DNA from: Roseibium aggregatum IAM 12614
Lineage (GTDB): Bacteria; Pseudomonadota; Alphaproteobacteria; Rhizobiales; Stappiaceae
Assembly (NCBI RefSeq): GCF_000168975.1
Contig: NZ_AAUW01000008.1
Location: 62,001-126,000, forward strand
Length of the DNA stretch: 64,000 nucleotides
Direction: 5' to 3'
In this document: positions 1 through 7,414 of the stretch, one piece after another
How the letters are laid out: each line of letters starts with the position of its first letter
Position numbering within the stretch: position 1 is the stretch's first letter
Notes under the pieces: model-generated
What the model was told of the DNA's origin: nothing
The model's input: the letters and a program-made list of their open reading frames with translations, nothing else
Database searches by the model: none
Position numbers and translations under genes: made by a program

Positions 1-685
1 CAAGCTGGCGCAGTCTCTGTGGAGTGGTGGACAGGCATTGCTGTCGATCCTGTCACTCTTCGTCATTACACCGGTGGTTGCCTTCTATCTGTTGCTGGAC
101 TGGGACCGCATGGTTGCGCGCATAGATAGCTGGCTGCCGCGCCCTCATTTGTCGGAAATCCGCGGGCTTGCGCGGGAAATGGATCAGGCGGTTGCCGGCT
201 TCGTGCGCGGGCAGGTGTCCGTGTGCCTCATCCTCGGTTCGTTTTACGCTATCTCGCTGGCGCTGGTCGGGCTGAACTTCGGCCTTCTGATCGGAATGGC
301 AGCAGGCCTCGTCAGCTTCATTCCCTTTGTCGGAGCCGGGTTGGGGCTGGTCCTGTCTCTTGGTGTGGCAATCGTCCAGTTCTGGCCGGAGTGGCCCTGG
401 ATTGTCGCCGTCGCCGCGGTCTTTGGTGTCGGCCAGTTTCTGGAAGGCAATATCCTGCAGCCCAAACTTGTCGGTGACAGCACGGGGCTTCATCCCGTGG
501 CGCTGATGTTTGCCCTGTTTGCCTTTGGATATCTCTTTGGATTCGTGGGGATGCTGATTGCAGTTCCCGCAGCCGCGATGATCGGCGTGCTTGCGCGCTT
601 TGCCCTGAAGCAGTATCTGGCAAGCCCGGTTTACCGGGGAACGGGCCATCCCGCGTCGGAACAAGAACAGCAGGTTTCAGAGTAG
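1..685 (+). CDS. AI-2E family transporter (PerM/YhhT-like), C-terminal part
   Basis: The reading frame is open from the window edge (codons from base 2), so the N-terminus lies outside. The visible 227 residues are strongly hydrophobic, with about five or six membrane segments separated by short charged loops. The block ending in EGNILQPKLVG followed by a hydrophobic HPVALMFALFAFGYLFGFVGMLIAVPAAA stretch is characteristic of the AI-2E/PerM family of inner-membrane permeases. Substrate is unknown; the family name comes from one autoinducer-2 exporter and does not show quorum sensing here. The stop lies 2 bases before the hdaA start codon, so the two genes are probably cotranscribed, an arrangement known in other alphaproteobacteria. 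Confidence 0.85.
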   Translation, partial: KLAQSLWSGGQALLSILSLFVITPVVAFYLLLDWDRMVARIDSWLPRPHLSEIRGLAREMDQAVAGFVRGQVSVCLILGSFYAISLALVGLNFGLLIGMAAGLVSFIPFVGAGLGLVLSLGVAIVQFWPEWPWIVAVAAVFGVGQFLEGNILQPKLVGDSTGLHPVALMFALFAFGYLFGFVGMLIAVPAAAMIGVLARFALKQYLASPVYRGTGHPASEQEQQVSE

Positions 686-687
686 AA

Positions 688-1368
688 ATGGCGGAAACAC
701 CACGCCAGTTGCCGTTGGAATTGCCGCATGAAGCGGCCCTGAGCCGTGATGACTATCTGGTTGGAGGCTCCAACCGGGCTGCGTTCGAATTGCTGGAACG
801 CTGGCCGGACTGGCCGTCGCCCGTCGTCGTGCTGGCAGGACCTGTCGGGGCGGGCAAGACCCATCTGGTCCGGGCTTTTCAGGATGAAACCGGTGCGGTT
901 GTTCTGCCGGCGGCCGAACTTACCCCCCACTCTGTGCAAACCCTCGTCGCAGCGCCCGCCTGCGTGATCGAGGACGCGCATCTGGGCATCGACAACACGG
1001 CGCTGTTTCACCTTCTGAACGCGGCGCGTCAGGCCGGCAAGACCGTACTCATCACCAGCCGCACCTGGCCTGCAAGCTGGAAAATTTCCCTGGCGGATCT
1101 GCAGTCCCGCCTGCGGGCGGCGACCCCCGTGGAAATTCTGGAGCCGGACGATGATCTTCTGCGCCGGGTGTTGGTGAAGCTGTTCGCCGACCGTCAGATT
1201 GCGGTCGATCAAGGTGTCGTCGACTATCTTGTGGTGCGAATGGAGCGGTCGCTCGAGGTTGCCATGCGCGCTGTCGAAGCTATCGATCAGGAGGCTTTGG
1301 CCGGACGGGTTAAGATTACAAAACCACTGGCTGGGCGGGTCTTGGAAAATGTGCATAAAGGCCAATAA
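688..1368 (+). CDS. hdaA: DnaA regulatory inactivator HdaA (Hda homologue)
   Basis: A 226-residue AAA+ protein of the DnaA/Hda type. The N-terminus carries QLPLELP (residues 7-13), matching the sliding-clamp binding motif of Hda proteins. Walker A is GPVGAGKTHL at about residues 52-61 and a Walker B-like CVIEDAH follows near residue 93. It lacks the DNA-binding domain IV of DnaA, as expected for Hda. With the DNA-loaded clamp it should stimulate ATP hydrolysis by DnaA and so limit re-initiation of replication. The ATG lies 2 bases after the upstream permease gene. The identification rests on length, clamp motif, AAA+ motifs and neighbourhood with ppk. Confidence 0.85.
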   Translation: MAETPRQLPLELPHEAALSRDDYLVGGSNRAAFELLERWPDWPSPVVVLAGPVGAGKTHLVRAFQDETGAVVLPAAELTPHSVQTLVAAPACVIEDAHLGIDNTALFHLLNAARQAGKTVLITSRTWPASWKISLADLQSRLRAATPVEILEPDDDLLRRVLVKLFADRQIAVDQGVVDYLVVRMERSLEVAMRAVEAIDQEALAGRVKITKPLAGRVLENVHKGQ

Positions 1369-1501
1369 TCGCCGATACTGCCACAGGACTGTCATTTGCC
1401 CGCTTGGGACTTCATGTTAGTCACGTCGGCAATAACGCAGAATGGGCATGTCCTGTTTTGCCTGATCGAAGCGGAAGTCGCACGGAAAAAGGGATGATGC
1501 C

Positions 1502-3724
1502 ATGAACGAAGCCCCTGATATTTCTGACATTCTGCCCGCTTCCACAGTTGCAGCCGATGGCAAGGGAACCGTGCCGGAACTGGCGCCGGAAGGTGAGCTG
1601 GCTACATCTCCGGCCCGTTTCATGAACCGCGAACTCTCGTGGCTGCAGTTCAATCTGAGGGTTCTGGAAGAAGCCATGAACCCGAACCACCCCTTGCTTG
1701 AGCGGGTTCGGTTCCTGTCGATCTCGGCCAACAACCTCGACGAATTCTTCATGGTGCGCGTTGCCGGTCTGCGCGGTCAGCAGCGAGCGGATGTCACCAA
1801 TCTGTCCGACGACGGCCTGACACCAACCGAGCAGCTTCAGAAGATCAGCGATGCCGTGCGGGACCTGCAGGCCTCCCAGCAGAAAATCTGGGTGGAATTG
1901 CGCCGTGAGATTGCCGACAAGGGTATCGAGATCCCGCAAGGCGAAACGCTGGACCACACGGACAGGGTCTGGCTGCAGGACTATTTCCTGGCCTATGTCT
2001 TCCCGGTTCTGACGCCGCTGGCCATCGATCCGGCGCATCCGTTCCCATTCATACCGAACCTCGGCTTTTCCATCGTCTTCGAACTGGCGCCGACATCCGG
2101 TGGGCGAGGCATGATCGCGCTGCTCAGAATTCCAAGCCAGGTCGACCGCTTCGTGCAATTGCCCAATGGTGCAGATGGCGCAGCCCGGTTCATCGCCATC
2201 GAAAAGGTCGTCAGCCTGTTCATCGGGCGCCTGTTCCCCGGTTATGAGATCCGCGGCAAGGGGGCCTTTCGCGTCATCCGCGACAGCGACCTGGAAATCG
2301 AAGAAGAAGCGGAAGACCTCGTCCGCCTCTTCGAGAGCGCCCTGCGCCGCCGCCGCCGGGGCTCGGTGATCCGCCTGGAAATCCAGGAAACCACACCGCC
2401 GGCCCTGCGCGAATTCGTGGCCGAGGCGCTGCACGTCGGGGAAAGCGAGATCTTTCTGGCAAACGGGCTGCTTGCGCTCAACAACCTGTCTCAGGTTGTC
2501 GATCTCGAGCGGCCGGATCTCAAGTTTCAGCCCTATACCGCCCGCTTTCCCGAGCGCATTCGCGAACATGGCGGCGACTGTCTTGCGGCAATCCACCAGA
2601 AGGACATCATCGTCCACCACCCTTATGAATCCTTCGATGTGGTGGTCCAGTATCTGCGGCAGGCGGCGCGTGATCCGGACGTGGTGGCGATCAAGCAGAC
2701 GCTTTATCGCACATCCAATGACAGCCCCATCGTGAAGGCGCTGGCAGAGGCTGCCGAAGCCGGCAAATCCGTTACGGCGCTGGTGGAGCTGAAGGCGCGT
2801 TTCGATGAGGAAGCGAACATCAAATGGGCGCGTGACCTGGAGCGGGCAGGGGTGCAGGTCGTTTTCGGTTTCATCGAACTGAAAACCCACTCCAAACTGT
2901 CCATGGTGATCAAGCGTGAACATGGCCAGCTCAAGACCTATTGCCACATCGGCACGGGGAACTACCACCCGATCACCGCGCGGATTTATGAGGATCTGTC
3001 CTTCTTTACCGATGATCCCGGCATTGCCGAAGATGCAGCCCGCGTTTTCAACTTCATCACCGGTTACGCTCAGCCGGCGGAGCTGAACAATCTGATGGTC
3101 TCTCCGGTCAATCTGCGCCAGCGTATGCTGGAGATGACCGAGGGTGAAATCGAGCATGCGCGTGCCGGACGTCCTGCGCAGATCTGGTGGAAGATGAACT
3201 CGCTGGTGGATCCGGCGATCATCGACGCCCTTTACCGTGCAAGCCAGGCAGGCGTGCAGATCGACCTGATCATTCGCGGCATCTGCTGCCTGCGTCCGGG
3301 CATTCCGGGCCTGTCCGACAACATCCGGGTGAAATCCATTGTCGGACGGTTTCTGGAGCATTCGCGGATCTATTGCTTCGGCAACGGCCAGGGGCTGCCG
3401 TCGCCGGAAGCTCATGTCTACATCGGGTCGGCGGATCTGATGCCGCGCAACATCGACCGTCGGGTCGAGGTTCTGGCGCCGCTCAAGACACCGACCGTAC
3501 ACGAACAGGTCCTGGATCAGATCATGGTCGCCAACCTGAAGGACAACCAGCAAAGCTGGCGCATCCTGTCCGATGGCAGTCATGAGCGCATCGTTCCGAA
3601 CGCCAATGAAGAACCCTTCAATGCGCATCAATATTTCATGACGAACCCCTCACTATCAGGGCGCGGCAAGTCGCTGAAGAGTGACCGGCCGAGGCCGTTC
3701 CTGGAACGGCAAAAACGAGGTTAG
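1502..3724 (+). CDS. ppk: Polyphosphate kinase PPK1
   Basis: A 740-residue PPK1 that would polymerise the ATP gamma-phosphate into polyphosphate. Family features are present: an N-terminal [12 protein letters not shown] block (about residue 40), the phospho-accepting histidine region [10 protein letters not shown] (near residue 465) and HIGTGNYH with YEDLSFFT after it. Length is close to the family norm. The ATG follows GGGATG-rich sequence; the 133 bases between hdaA and ppk probably hold a promoter but I see no clear PhoB box. The stop ends 1 base before the ppx ATG, so ppk and ppx are almost certainly cotranscribed and act on the same polymer in opposite directions. Confidence 0.95.
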   Translation: MNEAPDISDILPASTVAADGKGTVPELAPEGELATSPARFMNRELSWLQFNLRVLEEAMNPNHPLLERVRFLSISANNLDEFFMVRVAGLRGQQRADVTNLSDDGLTPTEQLQKISDAVRDLQASQQKIWVELRREIADKGIEIPQGETLDHTDRVWLQDYFLAYVFPVLTPLAIDPAHPFPFIPNLGFSIVFELAPTSGGRGMIALLRIPSQVDRFVQLPNGADGAARFIAIEKVVSLFIGRLFPGYEIRGKGAFRVIRDSDLEIEEEAEDLVRLFESALRRRRRGSVIRLEIQETTPPALREFVAEALHVGESEIFLANGLLALNNLSQVVDLERPDLKFQPYTARFPERIREHGGDCLAAIHQKDIIVHHPYESFDVVVQYLRQAARDPDVVAIKQTLYRTSNDSPIVKALAEAAEAGKSVTALVELKARFDEEANIKWARDLERAGVQVVFGFIELKTHSKLSMVIKREHGQLKTYCHIGTGNYHPITARIYEDLSFFTDDPGIAEDAARVFNFITGYAQPAELNNLMVSPVNLRQRMLEMTEGEIEHARAGRPAQIWWKMNSLVDPAIIDALYRASQAGVQIDLIIRGICCLRPGIPGLSDNIRVKSIVGRFLEHSRIYCFGNGQGLPSPEAHVYIGSADLMPRNIDRRVEVLAPLKTPTVHEQVLDQIMVANLKDNQQSWRILSDGSHERIVPNANEEPFNAHQYFMTNPSLSGRGKSLKSDRPRPFLERQKRG

Positions 3725-3725
3725 C

Positions 3726-5246
3726 ATGACTGCTGAGTTTCACCCGGCACGTGGCCGTCTTAACGGGTCCGGCCCTATCGCAGTCGTGGACATCGGTTCC
3801 AACTCCGTGCGCCTCGTGATCTACGAGCGCAAGGCGCGCACGCCGACGATGCTGTTCAACGAGAAGCTGCTGGCCGGTCTTGGCAAGGGCATCGCCGCTA
3901 CCGGCCGCCTGGCCGACGATTCCGTCAGTCTGGCGCTTGGTGAGCTGACCCGTTTCAAGACGCTGATCAAACACACCGGCTGTCAGGATATCTACATCGT
4001 CGCGACCGCTGCGGCGCGTGATGCTGAAAACGGTCCTGAATTCGTGCGCGAGGTCGAGCGGTCTCTGGATGCGCCGGTCCGTATTCTCGACGGTAGTGAG
4101 GAAGCGTATTATTCAGCCCTTGGCGTAATCGCCGGCTTCTGGCAGCCGCGCGGCATTGTGGGCGACATGGGCGGCGGCAGCCTGGAACTGGTGGAAATTG
4201 CCGACAACACCCCCGGCGCCGGGGCAACGTTCCCCCTCGGCGGATTGCGCCTGTCGGAAGAGGCCGACGGCAAGATCGCAAAGGCGCAGAAGATCACTGA
4301 AGCCGCGCTCAAGGACTTTCATTGGCCAGATCTCGCGCCAGGCGAACGGACGTTTTACGCCGTCGGCGGCACCTGGCGATCGCTCGGGCGTCTGCATCTG
4401 ATGCAGAACAAGTATCCACTGCACGTGATGCACAATTACGAAATCAGCGCGGAAGAGGCGATTGCCTTTTGCAGGCGGATCGCAGTTCCCAATCTCGAAG
4501 GTGTGGAGCTTGCCGAGATCGTCTCCAAACAGCGCCGTCCGCTGGTGCCGATTGGCGCGGTCGTTCTGGAGCAGGTGCTGCTGTCAATGAAGGCGGAACG
4601 TCTGGTCTTTTCCGCAACCGGCGTGCGCGAAGGTTTGCTGCACGAAAAGCTGCCGTTGGAAATGCAGGCCCATGACCCGGTGATCGAAGCCGCGCGCGAG
4701 CTGTGCACCCTGCGGGCGCGCTCTCCTGCCCATGCCGAAGAGCTGATCGTCTGGACGGACACGCTGTTCAGGCAACTCGGCATTGAAGAAACCGCCAACG
4801 AGACCCGGCTGCGGCACGCGGCGTGTCTCCTCTCCGATATCGGTTGGCGCGCCCATCCGGATTATCGCGGCGAGCAGAGCCTCAATATCATTTCAAACGC
4901 GTCCTTCGTCGGCCTGGATCATGCCAGCCGCGCCTATCTGGCCGCGGCCGTCTTCTACCGCCACCAGGGCCTGCGCGAAGGTGACCTTTCGCCTGTGATC
5001 CGGGAACTGTTTACCGACCGTCTGCGCATTCGCGCCAAGGTTCTCGGTGCAACCATGCGGGTGGCCTCGCTCCTGAGCGCGTCGATTGCCGGCATGCTGC
5101 CGAAGGTGGGTATCACCAAAACAGACAAGGGACTGTCGCTCGACCTCGGGAAGGAGCTGGCCAATCTCGACGGTGAGCGCCTGCGCAAGCGCGCGAACCA
5201 GCTCAGCAAGGTCATCGAGGTCGATGTTGCGGTAAACGCAGGCTGA
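3726..5246 (+). CDS. ppx: Exopolyphosphatase, Ppx/GppA family
   Basis: A 506-residue protein of the actin/hexokinase-fold Ppx/GppA phosphatases. Phosphate-binding loop 1 is AVVDIGSNSVRLVIYE (about residues 20-35) and loop 2 is GDMGGGSLELVEI (near 145-157). It should release phosphate from polyphosphate and may hydrolyse pppGpp. I start it at ATG 3726, preceded by ACGAGG at good spacing and 1 base after the ppk stop. An upstream in-frame ATG at 3681 lies inside ppk and would add 15 unconserved residues. A strong hairpin follows at 5284. Confidence 0.93.
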   Translation: MTAEFHPARGRLNGSGPIAVVDIGSNSVRLVIYERKARTPTMLFNEKLLAGLGKGIAATGRLADDSVSLALGELTRFKTLIKHTGCQDIYIVATAAARDAENGPEFVREVERSLDAPVRILDGSEEAYYSALGVIAGFWQPRGIVGDMGGGSLELVEIADNTPGAGATFPLGGLRLSEEADGKIAKAQKITEAALKDFHWPDLAPGERTFYAVGGTWRSLGRLHLMQNKYPLHVMHNYEISAEEAIAFCRRIAVPNLEGVELAEIVSKQRRPLVPIGAVVLEQVLLSMKAERLVFSATGVREGLLHEKLPLEMQAHDPVIEAARELCTLRARSPAHAEELIVWTDTLFRQLGIEETANETRLRHAACLLSDIGWRAHPDYRGEQSLNIISNASFVGLDHASRAYLAAAVFYRHQGLREGDLSPVIRELFTDRLRIRAKVLGATMRVASLLSASIAGMLPKVGITKTDKGLSLDLGKELANLDGERLRKRANQLSKVIEVDVAVNAG

Positions 5247-5283
5247 GGTCAGGGCTGTTCAGTCAGGAAAGCTCAGAAAGCAA

Positions 5284-5316
5284 AGCGGCAGAGATTACTC
5301 TGCCGCTTCCTTTTCC
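5284..5316 (+). terminator. Intrinsic terminator of ppk-ppx, inside the 3' end of rnd
   Basis: A perfect 10-bp stem AGCGGCAGAG / CTCTGCCGCT (5284-5293 and 5298-5307) with an ATTA loop is followed by TCCTTTTCC on the + strand. It serves the rightward ppx transcript. The TTA of the loop (5295-5297) is the complement of the TAA stop codon of the convergent rnd gene, so the 3' arm encodes the last residues of RNase D. Confidence 0.75.
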
Positions 5317-6479
5317 ACATCTGGCCGCAGCGGCTGTTCAATCGCGACGATCTGCCGGTCCTGGAAGGCGAGGGCAACTTCGCCGCGTTTCAGCTTGAGG
5401 GCGGTTTCGCCGAAAAGCTCGCGCCGCCAACCTTTCATGGCCGCCACATCAGCAGCGTCGTCGGCAGCAATCTTTTCAAGATCATCCACGGTGGCGATCA
5501 CCTTGGCCGCAACGCCATGGGCTTCGCTGACCAGTTTCAGGAGAACCTTCAGGAGATCGACAGCCGCAGCCGAACCATCCGGGGCCTGACGGCCCTTGGG
5601 CAGTTTCGGCATTTCGTTCTTGGGAAGCGAAACGGCGCGTCTGACGGCTTTCAGGATTTCATCTGCGGATTTGGACCGTTCAAAGCCGCGCGGAATGGTT
5701 CTAAGGCGCGCAAGCGCTTCCGCGTCCTGAGGCTGCTGGGCCGCCAGTTCGTAAATGGCATCGTCCTTGACAACGCGGCTGCGGGGAACGTCGCGCGATT
5801 GCGCTTCCCGTTCGCGCCAGGCGGCGACTTCCATCATGACAGCCAGCTCAACCGGCTTGCGCACACGCAGTTTCAGGCGTTTCCAGGCCTGTTCCGGGTC
5901 GGTGCGATACGTGTTCACGGACGTCAGAACCTGCATCTCGTCCTGAACCCAGTGGATGCGGTCCTGCTCGGCAAGATTCGCTTTCAGAAACTGGTAGGCG
6001 TCGCGCAGATGCGTGACGTCTGCCAGGGCATAGTCCAGTTGCTTTGCCGTCAGGGGTCTGCGAGCCCAGTCGGTAAAGCGGGACGACTTGTCGATTCGGG
6101 CGCCGGTGACCTTGTAGACAAGCTGGTCGTAGGAAATGGAATCGCCGAAGCCGCAGACCATGGCCGCCACCTGCGTGTCGAACAGCGGTGCCGGGATCAG
6201 TTCACCCAGGTGGTAGATGATTTCGATATCCTGGCGGGCAGCATGAAAAACCTTTGTCACACTGCCGTCGCGCATAAGCTCGAAAAAAGGCTCAAGGTCC
6301 AGCCCTTCTGACAGGGCATCGACGATGAAGGCCATGTCAGGCCCTGCCATCTGAATGACGCAGAGCTTGGGCCAAAAGGTTGTCTCACGGAGAAATTCCG
6401 TGTCGACGGTCACGTAATCATGAGCGGCAAGACGCTGACACGCAGCGGCGAGATCTTTTGTTTTTGTAATCACATGCAT
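5295..6479 (-). CDS. rnd: Ribonuclease D
   Basis: A 394-residue 3'-5' exoribonuclease of the DEDD superfamily, expected to trim tRNA precursors. The exonuclease motifs are visible: VDTEFLRE (Exo I), the HAARQDIEIIYHLG block (Exo II) and LDYALADVTHL (Exo III, Tyr and Asp). One or two HRDC-type helical domains follow (about residues 205-385). The gene is convergent with ppx and reads away from the ParA gene, with 146 bases between the two divergent starts. Length and motifs fit the family without oddities. Confidence 0.93.
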   Translation of the reverse strand: MHVITKTKDLAAACQRLAAHDYVTVDTEFLRETTFWPKLCVIQMAGPDMAFIVDALSEGLDLEPFFELMRDGSVTKVFHAARQDIEIIYHLGELIPAPLFDTQVAAMVCGFGDSISYDQLVYKVTGARIDKSSRFTDWARRPLTAKQLDYALADVTHLRDAYQFLKANLAEQDRIHWVQDEMQVLTSVNTYRTDPEQAWKRLKLRVRKPVELAVMMEVAAWREREAQSRDVPRSRVVKDDAIYELAAQQPQDAEALARLRTIPRGFERSKSADEILKAVRRAVSLPKNEMPKLPKGRQAPDGSAAAVDLLKVLLKLVSEAHGVAAKVIATVDDLEKIAADDAADVAAMKGWRRELFGETALKLKRGEVALAFQDRQIVAIEQPLRPDVEKEAAE

Positions 6480-6625
6480 GGTGACGGAAAGCTATACCCG
6501 AGTTCTGCCGCTTTGTCGCCACGAAATGGTAATTTTCGCGCCCAAAGCTCTTGAAAAGGCGCATTTTGTGCGCCTATGTTGAAGCTTAGGCGAGCGTGTG
6601 CGAAAGAACACACAGAGGAGTGGAA

Positions 6626-7252
6626 ATGCGCAAGATACTGGTGGTGAATTCCAAGGGCGGTTGCGGCAAGACGACCCTCGCCACGAATCTTGCAGTCGCG
6701 CTTGCCGCCCGGGGGGACGATGTTGCGCTTGCCGATGCGGACCGGCAAAAGTCCAGCCAGTCCTGGATCAAACGCAGGCCCAAGAGCCTGGCGCGGATCG
6801 AAGGTCTCAACTGGACCAAGGAAGAAGCAATCGGCGACAAGGACAAGGATCTGGATGCCATCATCATTGACGGACCTGGCGGGCTTCGCTCCGAACTGGC
6901 CAAGAACCTGATCGCCGAGGCCTCCGATATCATTGTTCCGGTTCTCGCTTCGGCTTTCGACTGGGACGCCACCTTGAAGTTTCTTGACCGCATTTCCGAT
7001 ATCAAGCGCGTGCGCAAGGGCAAGGCCGACATACACGTGGTCGCAAACCGCATCGACCGACGGTCCAATCAGGTCGGCGATCTGGAACAACTGCTTGCCA
7101 GGAAGGGCTATCCGCTGCTTGCGCGGATATCCGAGCGGGTGGTTTATGCCCGTCACGCCGCAGCCGGGTCAGGCGTGTTCGATTATTCCGACGCCGGTTC
7201 TCACGAGATCCGCGGCCAGTGGCATCCACTGTTGCAAGCGGTCGACGCCTGA
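6626..7252 (+). CDS. ParA-family ATPase, orphan (no parB partner)
   Basis: A 208-residue P-loop ATPase. The deviant Walker A KGGCGKTTLATNLA is at residues 10-23, with DADRQKSSQSW (Walker A' region) and IIIDGPGG (Walker B) following. This places it among ParA/MinD ATPases that dimerise on ATP and position cargo. No parB, parS-like repeat or partition partner is adjacent, so it is not an obvious plasmid or chromosome ParA; orphan ParAs in alphaproteobacteria position chemoreceptor clusters or other cargo. ATG 6626 follows GAGGAG at good spacing; an in-frame GTG at 6596 lacks one. It is a single gene upstream of aspS. Confidence 0.8.
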   Translation: MRKILVVNSKGGCGKTTLATNLAVALAARGDDVALADADRQKSSQSWIKRRPKSLARIEGLNWTKEEAIGDKDKDLDAIIIDGPGGLRSELAKNLIAEASDIIVPVLASAFDWDATLKFLDRISDIKRVRKGKADIHVVANRIDRRSNQVGDLEQLLARKGYPLLARISERVVYARHAAAGSGVFDYSDAGSHEIRGQWHPLLQAVDA

Positions 7253-7313
7253 GAGAAATTCCGACCCGTTTCCCGTTCAAAAAGGGAGAGGCAAGCATAG
7301 CGCAAGCCTTTTC

Positions 7314-7342
7314 CTTGACTTTCGTGCTGCAACATGGATTGT
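7314..7342 (+). promoter_or_regulatory. Putative sigma-70-type promoter of aspS
   Basis: CTTGAC at 7314-7319 is a good alphaproteobacterial -35 box. The -10 region 17 bases downstream (GATTGT, 7337-7342) is weak. The 17 bases from CTTGACTTTCG to GCTGC are almost identical to those before rpmG in this window, which supports a promoter element used for translation genes. Confidence 0.4.
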
Positions 7343-7414
7343 GCAGCCGGACTCGGCCTGCCTCCGGCGGGCCGTAACGATTTTCTATGCCAAGAAAAAT
7401 GTCGAGGAATGAGA

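Noticed and set aside
1388..1420. CTGTCAT before ppk as a PhoB box
   Set aside because: Only one half-site; no second CTGTCAT at the right spacing.
1421..3631. Long open frame on the minus strand opposite ppk
   Set aside because: Runs exactly antisense to a well-conserved gene; product resembles no family. Long antisense frames are expected in high-GC DNA.
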